A stretch of DNA of 64,000 bases from Arthrobacter sp. Alg241-R88 (GCF_900537115.1 NZ_UNRG01000011.1:1-64000); one strand, 5' to 3'. Shown: positions 34,950 through 43,717, numbered from the stretch's first letter. Program-made: numbers and translations. Notes: generated by a model not told the origin, from the sequence alone.

Positions 34950-35083
34950 CTCTCTCAGTTAATGCCGCTTTAAACCGGACGCTCTATCACCTTCCTGTGG
35001 AGGGTGATAGAGCGTTTCCGTTTTTCCCGCATTAAGTGAGAGAGCGTGGCCACATATGGTGCGCCAAGTGAGAGAGCGTCCGG
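34950..35083. repeat. 32-bp-period repeat array, second locus (5 units)
   Basis: Leftward cores CTCTCTCA at 34950 and CTCTATCA at 34982 and rightward cores TGATAGAG at 35005, TGAGAGAG at 35037 and TGAGAGAG at 35069 repeat the unit and exact 32-bp period found at 161-628. The architecture is the same, with left-pointing units on the left and right-pointing units on the right. The two innermost units face each other 15 bases apart and form a hairpin. No coding sequence is supported between 34895 and 35234. Confidence 0.88.
34979..35026 (+). terminator. Terminator built from two repeat units
   Basis: CGCTCTATCACC at 34980 and GGTGATAGAGCG at 35003 form a perfect 12-bp stem that extends four more pairs (one G-U) to a 3-base loop. 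It is followed by TTTCCGTTTTT. It is a strong intrinsic terminator for the permease gene and coincides with the inverted centre of the repeat array. Confidence 0.82.
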
Positions 35084-35132
35084 TGGGGAGGGGTGCGGGG
35101 CCATATTTGAGCGCGCCAAACCTTTGGGTTTT

Positions 35133-35195
35133 CTAACCTGTATTGCTTAGAAAAGATCGCTTTATCTTACGTGACTGGAAGTTCATACTGGTGGG
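35133..35195 (+). promoter_or_regulatory. putA promoter/operator (copy 2)
   Basis: CTAAC-N9-TTAG at 35133-35150, CTTTATCT at 35160 and CATACTG at 35184 stand at exactly the offsets seen before the permease gene (0, 27 and 51). TTTATC and CATACT, 17 bases apart, are the likely -35 and -10. A start of transcription near 35197 would leave a leader of about 40 bases with AGGAAAG before the putA ATG. Confidence 0.7.
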
Positions 35196-35234
35196 TAAGA
35201 CCTCCTCGAACCACAGGAAAGAACGAGAAAAGCC

Positions 35235-38200
35235 ATGACCCACATTGCAATGGAACCGGCAGTTGCCGCCGGAACTACGCTGCGGACCGTCGACGTCGAT
35301 GTGCCCCAGGCGAAGGCGCTGGCCAGCGAAGCGGTAGCGCTGGTCCGCCACTGGCTGACCGAGGCGTCCAAGGTTCCCGTGGATGCTTCAGCCCAGCAAC
35401 TTGCAGGGGTGCTGAAGGACCCCAACGGGCTCGAGTTCACCGTTGGCTTCGTGGACGGCGTGGTCCGTCCCGAGGACCTGAACGTGGCCGCGCGGAACCT
35501 CGCCGCGCTCGCACCAAAGGTCCCCGCGTTCCTGCCCTGGTACATGCGCCGCGCGGTGCAGCTGGGCGGAACCATGGCTCCGGTCATGCCGCAGGTTGTC
35601 ATCCCCATTGCCCGCAGGGTGCTGCGCGAAATGGTGGGCCACCTGATTGTTGACGCCACCGACGCCAAGCTCGGGCCCGCAATCGCGAAGATCCGCAAGG
35701 ACGGCATCAAGCTCAACGTCAACCTCCTCGGCGAAGCCGTCCTCGGCGAGCACGAGGCATCCCGCCGGCTCGAGGGCACGCACACCCTGCTGGCCCGCCC
35801 CGACGTCGACTACGTCTCCATCAAGGTGTCCTCCACCGTTGCCCCGCACTCCGCCTGGGCCTTCGACGAAGCCGTTGACCACGTCGTGGAGAAACTGACG
35901 CCGCTGTTCCAGCGCGCCGCCTCCTTCGCCGGCAACGGTAAGAAGGCCAAGTTCATCAACCTGGACATGGAGGAGTACAAGGACCTGGACATGACCATCG
36001 CGGTCTTCACCAGGATTTTGGACAAGCCAGAGTTCAAGGACCTCGAAGCCGGCATCGTGCTCCAGGCCTACCTCCCGGACGCCCTGTCCGCCATGATCCG
36101 CCTGCAGGACTGGGCGGCCGAACGCCGTGCCAACGGTGGCGCCGCCATCAAGGTCCGCGTGGTCAAGGGTGCCAACCTGCCCATGGAGCAGGTGGAGTCC
36201 TCGCTGCACGACTGGCCGCTGGCAACCTGGGGCAGCAAGCAGGATTCAGACACCAGCTACAAAAGCGTCATCAACTACTCCCTCCACCCGGACCGGATCC
36301 AGAACATCCGGATCGGCGTGGCCGGCCACAACCTGTTCGACATCGCCTTCGCCTGGCTCCTGGCAAAGCAGCGCGGCGTTGAGTCCGGCATCGAGTTCGA
36401 GATGCTGCTGGGCATGGCGCAGGGCCAGGCCGAAGCCGTCAAGAAGGACGTCGGTTCGCTGCTGCTCTACACCCCTGTGGTGCACCCGGCCGAGTTCGAC
36501 GTCGCCATCGCCTACCTGATCCGCCGGCTCGAAGAAGGCGCGAGCCAGGACAACTTCATGTCTGCAGTGTTCGAGCTGAGCGAGAACGAGGTCCTGTTCG
36601 AGCGGGAGAAGCAGCGCTTCCTCGCCTCGCTTGCGGCGCTGGACAACAGCGTTCCCCCGGCCAACCGGCAGCAGAACCGCAACCTGCCGCCTGAGCCGAT
36701 GCCCCATGACGGCTTCGAGAACACCCCGGACACGGATCCCTCCCTGCCGGCCAACCGCGACTGGGGCCGGGCCATCCTGGAACGCGTCCCGTCCTCCACG
36801 CTCGGCAACGCCTCCGTGGAAGCCGCCTTCATCAAGGATGAAGCAACGCTGAACGCGGCCATCAACACCGCCGTCGAAAAGGGCAAGGCCTGGGGCGAAC
36901 TTTCCGGCGCCGAGCGCGCGGAGATCCTGCACCGCGCGGGCGACGTCCTGGAGGCCCGCCGCTCCGACCTGCTTGAGGTCATGGCCAGCGAAACCGGCAA
37001 GACCATCGACCAGGGCGACCCCGAAGTCAGCGAAGCCGTGGACTTCGCTCACTACTACGCCGAGTCGGCACGGCAGCTCGACGAGGTCGACGGCGCCACG
37101 TTCGTGCCAGCCAAACTCACCGTGGTCACGCCGCCGTGGAACTTCCCGGTCGCCATCCCGGCAGGATCAACCCTGGCGGCACTCGCCGCCGGCTCCGCCG
37201 TCGTCATCAAGCCCGCCAAGCAGGCCGCCCGCAGCGGCGCCGTGATGATTGAAGCCCTCTGGGAAGCGGGCGTTCCGCGCGATGTCCTCACCATGGTGCA
37301 GCTCGGTGAGCGGGAGCTCGGCAAGCAGCTGATCTCCCACCCGGCCGTGGACCGCGTAATCCTCACCGGCGGCTACGAAACCGCCGAACTGTTCCGTTCC
37401 TTCCGCCAGGACCTGCCGCTGCTGGCTGAGACCAGCGGCAAGAACGCCATCATCGTCACCCCCAGCGCGGACCTGGATCTCGCAGCCAAGGACGTGGCCT
37501 ACTCCGCGTTCGGCCACGCCGGCCAGAAATGCTCCGCGGCTTCACTGGTGATCCTGGTGGGCTCCGTGGCCAAGTCCAAGCGGTTCCACAACCAGCTGAT
37601 CGACGCCGTCACCTCCCTGAAGGTGGGCTACCCGCAGGATCCCACCAGCCAGATGGGGCCGATCATCGAGCCTGCCAACGGAAAACTCCTCAACGCCCTT
37701 ACCACCCTGGGCGACGGCGAAAACTGGGCCGTGGAACCAAGGAAGCTGGATGACACCGGCCGGCTCTGGAGCCCGGGCGTGCGCTACGGCGTCAAGCGCG
37801 GTTCCTACTTCCACCTGACCGAATTCTTCGGCCCGGTGCTGGGTGTGATGACCGCTGAAACGCTGGAAGAGGCCATCGCCATCCAGAACCAGATTGAGTA
37901 TGGCCTCACCGCGGGCCTGCACTCCCTGAACTCTGCGGAGCTGGGCACCTGGCTGGAGACCATCCAGGCCGGAAACCTGTACGTGAACCGCGGCATCACC
38001 GGCGCCATCGTGCAGCGCCAGCCGTTCGGCGGCTGGAAGAAGTCAGCAGTAGGCGCCGGCACCAAGGCCGGCGGGCCCAACTACCTGGCCGGCCTGGGTG
38101 AGTGGACTTCCGCGGCGAGCACGGCGGATACGCCTGTGACCCATCCCGGTGTCGGGCGGGTCATCAATGCAGCCGGTTACGCCCTGGAACCTGCAGAGCT

Positions 38201-38741
38201 CGAGTCCGTCCAGCGCGCACTGGCCTCGGATGCTGAGGCTTGGGCCAGCGAGTTCGGTGCGGCAAAGGACGTCTCCGGCCTCAGCGCGGAGCGCAACATT
38301 TTCCGCTACCGCAGCCTGCCCGTGACCATCCGCCTCTCCGAGGGCGCGACGCTCGCACACCTTGTGCGGACCGTAGCGGCCGGCGTGCTGGCGGGCTCGG
38401 AGCTGACGGTGTCCACCGCCGTCGAGCTCCCCGCCCAGCTGCGCGCGGTGCTCACCGCGCTGGACATCGACGCCAAAGTTGAGTCCGACGCCGAGTGGCT
38501 GGCAACCGCCGGCCAGCTCGCCAGTGCCGGCAGGCTCTCCGGAGCCCGCATCCGCCTGATCGGCGGAGATGCCGCTGCCCTGGCGCACGCGACCGGCGGT
38601 CGCCCGGACCTTGCCGTCTACTCCCACCCGGTCACCGAGGCCGGCCGCGTGGAACTGCTGCCGTTCCTGCATGAGCAGGCTGTCAGCATCACCGCGCACC
38701 GCTTCGGCACACCGAACCACCTCTCCGACGCGCTGATCTAG
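35235..38741 (+). CDS. putA: Bifunctional proline dehydrogenase / L-glutamate gamma-semialdehyde dehydrogenase
   Basis: This 1168-residue enzyme oxidises proline to glutamate in two steps. The FAD-dependent proline dehydrogenase domain spans residues of about 90-460, with the barrel strands KLNVNLLGEAVLGEHEAS, DYVSIKVSS and IKVRVVKGANLPMEQ. The NAD-dependent P5C dehydrogenase domain spans about 500-980, with VTPPWNFPVAIPAGS, a glycine motif VILTGGYETAELF and the catalytic Cys766 in AGQKCSAASL. A C-terminal region of about 170 residues resembles the second aldehyde-dehydrogenase-like fold of long PutAs. No N-terminal DNA-binding domain is present, so regulation must come from another protein, probably the LysR at 32364-33278. 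Confidence 0.96.
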   Translation: MTHIAMEPAVAAGTTLRTVDVDVPQAKALASEAVALVRHWLTEASKVPVDASAQQLAGVLKDPNGLEFTVGFVDGVVRPEDLNVAARNLAALAPKVPAFLPWYMRRAVQLGGTMAPVMPQVVIPIARRVLREMVGHLIVDATDAKLGPAIAKIRKDGIKLNVNLLGEAVLGEHEASRRLEGTHTLLARPDVDYVSIKVSSTVAPHSAWAFDEAVDHVVEKLTPLFQRAASFAGNGKKAKFINLDMEEYKDLDMTIAVFTRILDKPEFKDLEAGIVLQAYLPDALSAMIRLQDWAAERRANGGAAIKVRVVKGANLPMEQVESSLHDWPLATWGSKQDSDTSYKSVINYSLHPDRIQNIRIGVAGHNLFDIAFAWLLAKQRGVESGIEFEMLLGMAQGQAEAVKKDVGSLLLYTPVVHPAEFDVAIAYLIRRLEEGASQDNFMSAVFELSENEVLFEREKQRFLASLAALDNSVPPANRQQNRNLPPEPMPHDGFENTPDTDPSLPANRDWGRAILERVPSSTLGNASVEAAFIKDEATLNAAINTAVEKGKAWGELSGAERAEILHRAGDVLEARRSDLLEVMASETGKTIDQGDPEVSEAVDFAHYYAESARQLDEVDGATFVPAKLTVVTPPWNFPVAIPAGSTLAALAAGSAVVIKPAKQAARSGAVMIEALWEAGVPRDVLTMVQLGERELGKQLISHPAVDRVILTGGYETAELFRSFRQDLPLLAETSGKNAIIVTPSADLDLAAKDVAYSAFGHAGQKCSAASLVILVGSVAKSKRFHNQLIDAVTSLKVGYPQDPTSQMGPIIEPANGKLLNALTTLGDGENWAVEPRKLDDTGRLWSPGVRYGVKRGSYFHLTEFFGPVLGVMTAETLEEAIAIQNQIEYGLTAGLHSLNSAELGTWLETIQAGNLYVNRGITGAIVQRQPFGGWKKSAVGAGTKAGGPNYLAGLGEWTSAASTADTPVTHPGVGRVINAAGYALEPAELESVQRALASDAEAWASEFGAAKDVSGLSAERNIFRYRSLPVTIRLSEGATLAHLVRTVAAGVLAGSELTVSTAVELPAQLRAVLTALDIDAKVESDAEWLATAGQLASAGRLSGARIRLIGGDAAALAHATGGRPDLAVYSHPVTEAGRVELLPFLHEQAVSITAHRFGTPNHLSDALI

Positions 38742-38759
38742 CCTCGCAACGGCAAAGCA

Positions 38760-38798
38760 AAGGCCGGGCGGTCACCTTGGCGGTGGCCACCCGGCCTT
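38760..38798 (+). terminator. putA terminator
   Basis: AAGGCCGGG at 38760 pairs with CCCGGCCTT at 38790-38798, and the inner GGTCACC/GGTGGCC extends the stem with one G-U pair. It lies 18 bases after the putA stop. Confidence 0.82.
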
Positions 38799-38826
38799 CT
38801 GCAGTTCTGACTGGTTGGGCTCTCCG

Positions 38827-39144
38827 CTAGCCGAGGTACCAGCCCGGCGGAGTCCATGTCACCGGCACGCTGTGGGCGGAGAACTCCTCGCAGCGGGTGC
38901 AGGTGTAGGCGACTTCGCCCAAAGTTGCCACAGCACCATCCCGCCGGTAGGTCGGCGGAATGTAGGACTCAAGGTAGACAAATTCATCGGTGCGGCACTT
39001 GTCGCAGGTGGGCTTACCAACGTATCCGGAGTCCGTGGTGGCCAGTCCGGAGCCGAGGGTGGATTGGCGGGTAGCCAGAGGCCGGGCAGTATTATGCGGG
39101 CGGGCATGCGTGGAGCTGAGGCGGGTGTTCTTGGCTGTCGTCAT
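38827..39144 (-). CDS. Small zinc-ribbon-like protein
   Basis: This 105-residue unknown protein has four cysteines in two pairs, CDKC near residue 48 and CTRC near residue 83, spaced as in a zinc ribbon. The N-terminal 35 residues are basic and Ser/Thr-rich, and the end is VPVTWTPPGWYLG. I prefer the ATG at 39144 over the open frame extending to 39234, whose extra 30 residues look non-coding. The ribosome site is weak. It stands alone between two terminated or decayed regions; I do not recognise a function. Confidence 0.65.
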   Translation of the reverse strand: MTTAKNTRLSSTHARPHNTARPLATRQSTLGSGLATTDSGYVGKPTCDKCRTDEFVYLESYIPPTYRRDGAVATLGEVAYTCTRCEEFSAHSVPVTWTPPGWYLG

Positions 39145-39289
39145 TGGCTGCCTGTCCCGAGCGCGCAGCCCGACGGGCAGGGCGTGCTCGTATTGAAGAA
39201 CCGGCCATCTGCTTGACCATGGGAAAACCAGCATAGGCGATGCAACGTTCCGGCATCAATGGAGAACGGGTTGTCTTCCGGCGGAAGCT

Positions 39290-39925
39290 TTAGCTGTTCA
39301 GGAACGATTTCAGTGCCGCTATCCACGCGCCGGAGGCATCGAGGTGTGCGTCATGAGATGCCCTGGGAATGTCGACGCGCCGGACGCTATGGCCGCGGGC
39401 AACGAACTCCGTCTTCTCTTCCGCTGAAAACATTCCTTCTTCGCCATACACCACGAGGGTCGGCGCCGCGACGGCATCCCACTCCTCCCAGCGGGGCCGC
39501 ATCAACCCGTTCATCGTGCCCACCATGACGTCTGCAGAGAAGCGGGGCCAGTACCCGTCCTCCCGTTCTTCAAGGTCGGCCACCCACGCGTCCTGCAGGG
39601 GCCCGTTGCCCAAGAACTCCTTCGCGGCGGCCCGGCTTGGAAATGGAACCGGCCAGGAACGGAAGAATTCCCCGAGCTGCATATTCTCGGCAGCGCTGCT
39701 GCTGCCGGCACTGCTTTCCAGAAGCACGAGCTTGCTGACCAGGTCCGGCCGCTTCGCTGCTACCAGCATTGCGGTATGGGCGCCCATCGATTGGCCCACG
39801 AGTGCCACAGGGCCGCCCGCCGCGGACTCGATCACGTGGACGACGTCGCCAACAAAGGCCTCCCGGGAAAGGTCGCCGGGCCGTGGGGTGCTTCGGCCGT
39901 GCCCGCAGGCGGGGACCGGCATCAA
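39290..39925 (-). pseudogene. N-terminally truncated alpha/beta hydrolase
   Basis: The 211-residue frame encodes the later three quarters of an alpha/beta hydrolase. It holds the nucleophile elbow GQSMG, LESSAGSSS and a C-terminal histidine in ASHDAHLDASG. The sequence begins abruptly at VPACGHGRSTPRPGDLSREA, which corresponds to the RGHGxS loop normally found some 60 residues into such proteins. The first strands and the oxyanion HG motif are therefore missing. The frame is the same as that of the upstream LysR gene, whose TAG stop lies 13 bases before the first possible start. It may be a deletion remnant; a short functional protein cannot be excluded. Confidence 0.6.
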
Positions 39926-39940
39926 TAGGTTCGAAAGTGC

Positions 39941-40795
39941 CTAGGCCGGGCGGTTGATGGTCCGCCCCACAATGGACTGCGTCAGCGCGTCGATCACCTC
40001 GGAGTTGGCCAAAGGATTGCGGATCAGCGTGAAATCCACGTCGCCGACTGCCGGCAGGTCAAAGCGCCGGGTAATGATCTTCAGGTCGTCGGGCACCAGC
40101 GAGGACGGCATGACGGCGACCCCGATGCCGGCCCGGACTGCGGCAAGGACGCCGCTGATCTGGCGCGTGGTGCAGGTGATGCGCCACGTCCTGCCGTGCG
40201 ACTCCAAAGCATCGATGGCGAGCTTTCGGCTCAGGCTGGGTGAGGGGTAGGCAATCAGCGGCACGGGAGCCCCGGGTTCCAGTACGGTCTGTTCCTGGCC
40301 CACCCAGGAGAACGAGTCATGCTGCACCACCGTGCCATCCTTGGCCCCGGCGACCCATTTCACGAACACGAGGTCCAGCTGGCCCGCATTGAGCTTCCGG
40401 TACAGCTGGTCGCTTTGGCCTACGGTAAGTTCCAGGTTGATCTGCGGATAGATCTGCCGGAATTCGCGAAGGATCCGTGGCAGCCCGGTAATTGCCAAAT
40501 CATCGGCGGTACCAAACCGCAGCCTTCCCCGCATGGCGGAGCCGGAAAAATACCGTGCAGCGGCGTCGTGGGCCGAGAGGATGTTCCGTGCGAAGCCTGC
40601 CATGGCATCACCGTTGTCTGTCAGCCGGACATCCCGCGTGTCCCTTGTGATCAGCACCCGTTTGGCAGCTCTTTCGAGCTTGCGGACGTGCTGGCTGACG
40701 GTGGGTTGGGCCAGGCCCAGCCGATCAGCAGCCTTGGTGAAACTCAGGGTTTCCGCGACCGCCAGGAAGGAGCGCAGCTGCGCAGGTTCAAACAC
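39941..40795 (-). CDS. LysR family transcriptional regulator
   Basis: This 284-residue regulator has a helix-turn-helix at residues 1-60 (FTKAADRLGLAQPTVSQHVR, followed by KLERAAKR) and a LysR substrate-binding domain (GRLRFGTADDLAITGLPRIL). It is divergent from an MFS exporter gene, and a T-N11-A box lies between them. LysR proteins in this arrangement normally activate the divergent transporter in response to its substrate and repress themselves. The downstream hydrolase remnant may once have belonged to the same unit. Confidence 0.93.
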   Translation of the reverse strand: MFEPAQLRSFLAVAETLSFTKAADRLGLAQPTVSQHVRKLERAAKRVLITRDTRDVRLTDNGDAMAGFARNILSAHDAAARYFSGSAMRGRLRFGTADDLAITGLPRILREFRQIYPQINLELTVGQSDQLYRKLNAGQLDLVFVKWVAGAKDGTVVQHDSFSWVGQEQTVLEPGAPVPLIAYPSPSLSRKLAIDALESHGRTWRITCTTRQISGVLAAVRAGIGVAVMPSSLVPDDLKIITRRFDLPAVGDVDFTLIRNPLANSEVIDALTQSIVGRTINRPA

Positions 40796-40831
40796 TGTGG
40801 ACTCCAGTGGGACAGAGCGGATATTGGCGGC

Positions 40832-40867
40832 ATTGCAGTTTGCAATACGAGTTATAGGGACAATACG
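40832..40867. promoter_or_regulatory. LysR box between regulator and MFS gene
   Basis: ATTGCA-GTT-TGCAAT (40832-40846) is a perfect inverted repeat containing the LysR-type T-N11-A core. A direct repeat CAATACG occurs at 40843 and 40861, 18 bases apart, as expected for recognition and activation half-sites on one face of the helix. Confidence 0.65.
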
Positions 40868-40937
40868 TCTCCATAATCACGTGCACCAGCCTAGCGTTAA
40901 CGGCATCCCGGACCGACCGCAATTTGAGGACACTTCT

Positions 40938-42320
40938 GTGGCACCCCCACCGCCTTCATCGGCAACTGTCACCCAGCCCGTCATCGACTCCACAAGCGCT
41001 GCACCGCCGGACAGCCAGACCCAGCCCCTCGCCGTCGTCCCTGACCGGCTGCCGTGGAAGCACACCTTCATCTCGCTGAAGGTCCCGAATTTCCGGATCT
41101 TCGCGGTGGGTCACTTCATCGCCGTCATCGCCATCTGGATGCAGCGCATCGCCCAGGACTGGATGGTCCTGCAGCTTTCCGGATCCGTGACCGCGGTGGG
41201 CATCACCGTGGCGCTGCAGTTCCTGCCCTCCCTCCTGCTGGGCCCCTGGGGCGGCATGGTGGCGGACAGGTTCGCCAAACGGAAGATCCTGATCCTGTGC
41301 CAGAGCATGGCCGCGGTCCTGGCTGCCGCGCTCGCGGTTCTTGCGCTGACAGGCGCCGTCGAGGTCTGGCACGTCTACGTCATCGCCCTGGTCCTCGGCC
41401 TGGTCACCGTGCTGGATCAGCCCGCCAGGCAAGTGTTTGTCAACGAACTGGTGGGGCCGAAGTACCTGCGCAACGCGATCAGCGTCAACTCCACCACCTT
41501 CCAGCTTGGCGGCCTGATTGGTCCCGCCCTCGCTGGATGGCTGCTGACCGCCGTGGGGGCAGGATGGGCGTTCGCCGGCAACGCCGTAGCCTGTTGTTCC
41601 ACGGTGGCCATGCTCCTGATCCTGCGGAAAGACCAGCTGTTCGTCAGTGCACCGACGCCCAAGAGCAAGGGCATGCTCCGCGAAGGACTCAGCTATGCCC
41701 TCAGCAAACCCACCATCTACTGGCCGTGGCTGATGGCCGGGTTCATCGCGGTGTTTGCCATGAGCCTGCCGGTAGTGCTTGCCGCCTTCGCCGATCACGT
41801 CTTCGACGTAGGAGCCGGAGGCTACGGACTGCTGAACGCCCTCGTGGCACTCGGCGCGTTAGCGGGAGCCGTGGCGTCCACGCGGCGCCGGCAGCTGCGG
41901 CTCCGCTCCGTGGTGTTCTGCGCCGGCATGTACGGGATCATGCTCTGCATTGCCGCCGCGGCACCGTCCATGCCGGTTTTCGGGGCGGTGATGGTGCTGT
42001 CCGGCTTCTGGTGCCTGATGTTCCTGACGGGATCGAACCAACTTGTCCAGGTCAGTTCCAACATGAGTATCCGGGGCCGGGTGATGAGCCTGTACATCAT
42101 GGTGCTGATCGGCGGCCAGGCAATAGGCGGGCCGATGCTGGGCTGGCTCTCCGAGCATGCCAGCCCGCACGTGGCCCTGCTGGTGGCCGGGGGAGTCCCG
42201 GCTGTCGCCGCCCTGACGGTCGCCGTCGTCCTGGCGCGGAAAGGCTCGCTGCTGCTGAGGATCAGCCTCAAGGACCGCCGCCACCCCGTGAGCATCGTCA
42301 GCAAGGCGACGACGGCGTAA
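40938..42320 (+). CDS. MFS transporter (MFS_3 type)
   Basis: This 460-residue, 12-helix exporter resembles the enterobactin/antibiotic exporter group PF05977. Landmarks are FRIFAVGHFIAVIAIWMQRI, AQDWMVLQLSGS, WGGMVADRFAKRKILIL (motif A) and VTVLDQPARQVFVNELVG. The start is GTG 40938 with GAGGA 7 bases before it; the open frame runs back to 40533 only because it is antisense to the LysR gene. About 40 Pro/Ser/Thr-rich residues precede helix 1. It ends 6 bases from the convergent gene. The substrate is unknown. Confidence 0.92.
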   Translation: MAPPPPSSATVTQPVIDSTSAAPPDSQTQPLAVVPDRLPWKHTFISLKVPNFRIFAVGHFIAVIAIWMQRIAQDWMVLQLSGSVTAVGITVALQFLPSLLLGPWGGMVADRFAKRKILILCQSMAAVLAAALAVLALTGAVEVWHVYVIALVLGLVTVLDQPARQVFVNELVGPKYLRNAISVNSTTFQLGGLIGPALAGWLLTAVGAGWAFAGNAVACCSTVAMLLILRKDQLFVSAPTPKSKGMLREGLSYALSKPTIYWPWLMAGFIAVFAMSLPVVLAAFADHVFDVGAGGYGLLNALVALGALAGAVASTRRRQLRLRSVVFCAGMYGIMLCIAAAAPSMPVFGAVMVLSGFWCLMFLTGSNQLVQVSSNMSIRGRVMSLYIMVLIGGQAIGGPMLGWLSEHASPHVALLVAGGVPAVAALTVAVVLARKGSLLLRISLKDRRHPVSIVSKATTA

Positions 42321-42326
42321 GCCGGG

Positions 42327-43481
42327 CTACAGGGCCAGGTGCGGGTATGCGGCTTCCCGCTTCTGGAACTCGAGGACATCCTTGTTGCGGATGACGCCGT
42401 CGCGGATCTCGATGGCCCGGGTAATGGTGTCGTTCCCGGCCCACGCCTCGGGGCCGTCGATGACCGTTGCCAGGAACGGGAGCAGGGCCTGGCTGATCTC
42501 CCACGTGGAGGAGTTCCAGAGATAGGACGGGCTGTGGTCCACCGCGTAGTAGTTGATGTGGTCTCCCACCGTGAACATGGGATCTGCGAACGTGGTGGAC
42601 CTGGCCCAGCTGAAGCCCATTCCCTCGTCGCAGGAAACGTCCACGATCAGGCTGCCCGGCTTGAACGCGGGAAGATCCTCTGTTTGCAGGTAGGTCAGCG
42701 GATTGTTGGGGTCCTGCAGGGTGCAATTGACCACAATGTCGCTCTCGGCCAGGAAGGGCGCCAGCGGCACCCGGCCCCGCTCGGTGATGACCTGGCTCAG
42801 GAAGGGCGCTTCGTCGTCGTGATCGAACTGGACAATATTGACCGAGTGGATGGGCGCGCCTACTGCGGCGACTCCTCGATTGGTCAGTACCTGGACGTCG
42901 TGGATGCCGTGGGCATTCAGTGCCGTCACCGCACCGCGGGCCGTGGCGCCGAAGCCGATCACCACAGCGCTGAGGCGCCGCCCGTAGTCGCCGGTTGAAC
43001 CGGTCAGCGCGAGAGCGTGCAGGACCGAGCAGTACCCGGCCAGTTCGTTGTTTTTGTGGAAGACGTGCAGGCCGAAGCCGCCGTCGCTTGCCCAGTGGTT
43101 CATGGCCTCGAAGGCGATCAGCGTCAGCTTCTTGTCGATAGCCTGCTGGGTGATGGCGCGGTCCTGCACGCAGTGCGGCCAGCCCCAGAGGACCTGCCCG
43201 TCCCGCAGTTCGGCCAGATCCTCGGGTTGCGGCTTCGGCAGGAGTACGACGTCGGCCTCCGCCAGCAGTTCCTCCCGGCCCGCCATCCTGCCCACCAGGG
43301 TGGAAAGGTGCGCGTCTGAGACGCCGAAGCGCTCGCCGTAGCCTTGCTCGAGGATGATGTGTTGGCGAACATCGGGCGCGATGCGCTCAAAATGCAGCGG
43401 GTGGATGGGGAGTCGGCGCTCGGCCGGTTTTCGCGTGGACGCCAGGACGCCCAGGGTCAGTTTGTTCTCGAGGCCGGTCAC
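42327..43481 (-). CDS. N5-(carboxyethyl)ornithine synthase-like, AlaDH/PNT family
   Basis: This 384-residue NAD(P)-dependent enzyme belongs to the alanine dehydrogenase/transhydrogenase fold. The N-terminal domain has STRKPAERRLPIHPLHFERI and EQGYGERFGVSDAHL. The nucleotide-binding Rossmann region is LSAVVIGFGATARGAVTALN, and VDVSCDEGMGFSWARSTTF and DPMFTVGDHINYYAVDHSPS follow. The last patterns match enzymes annotated as N5-(carboxyethyl)ornithine synthase, which joins pyruvate to ornithine reductively. Lysine-pathway saccharopine-type activities are an alternative. The start overlaps the stop of a 46-residue basic protein (ATGA), so the two are coupled. Confidence 0.8.
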   Translation of the reverse strand: MTGLENKLTLGVLASTRKPAERRLPIHPLHFERIAPDVRQHIILEQGYGERFGVSDAHLSTLVGRMAGREELLAEADVVLLPKPQPEDLAELRDGQVLWGWPHCVQDRAITQQAIDKKLTLIAFEAMNHWASDGGFGLHVFHKNNELAGYCSVLHALALTGSTGDYGRRLSAVVIGFGATARGAVTALNAHGIHDVQVLTNRGVAAVGAPIHSVNIVQFDHDDEAPFLSQVITERGRVPLAPFLAESDIVVNCTLQDPNNPLTYLQTEDLPAFKPGSLIVDVSCDEGMGFSWARSTTFADPMFTVGDHINYYAVDHSPSYLWNSSTWEISQALLPFLATVIDGPEAWAGNDTITRAIEIRDGVIRNKDVLEFQKREAAYPHLAL

Positions 43482-43618
43482 TTCTTCTTTGCGGCCTTGC
43501 TGGACGTCAGGTCCAGGGAGCTGGCCGGCGCGGAAGCGGCCTTCTTGTCTGCGCGCTTTTCCTTGATGGACTTGCCGGATTTCTTGGATGCTGCTTGACG
43601 CGGGGACTTGTCAGCCAT
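43478..43618 (-). CDS. 46-residue lysine-rich protein
   Basis: This very small basic protein starts MADKSPRQAASKKSGKSIKE and ends in KKK, with about a quarter lysine. An excellent AGGAG site precedes the ATG at 43618, which favours this start over the longer open frame to 43714. The stop overlaps the start of the dehydrogenase-like gene (ATGA). Small Lys-rich proteins of this look are common in Micrococcaceae and are often proposed to bind nucleic acid; no function is established here. Confidence 0.72.
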   Translation of the reverse strand: MADKSPRQAASKKSGKSIKEKRADKKAASAPASSLDLTSSKAAKKK

Positions 43619-43717
43619 GATTGCTCCTGTAGCGGAACCGAAGAGGTTCCTAACCTCTGACGATACACGCCGGTACCTAATGGACCCGGCGTGTAGGTGT
43701 CTCTTCCGCTGCACTCG

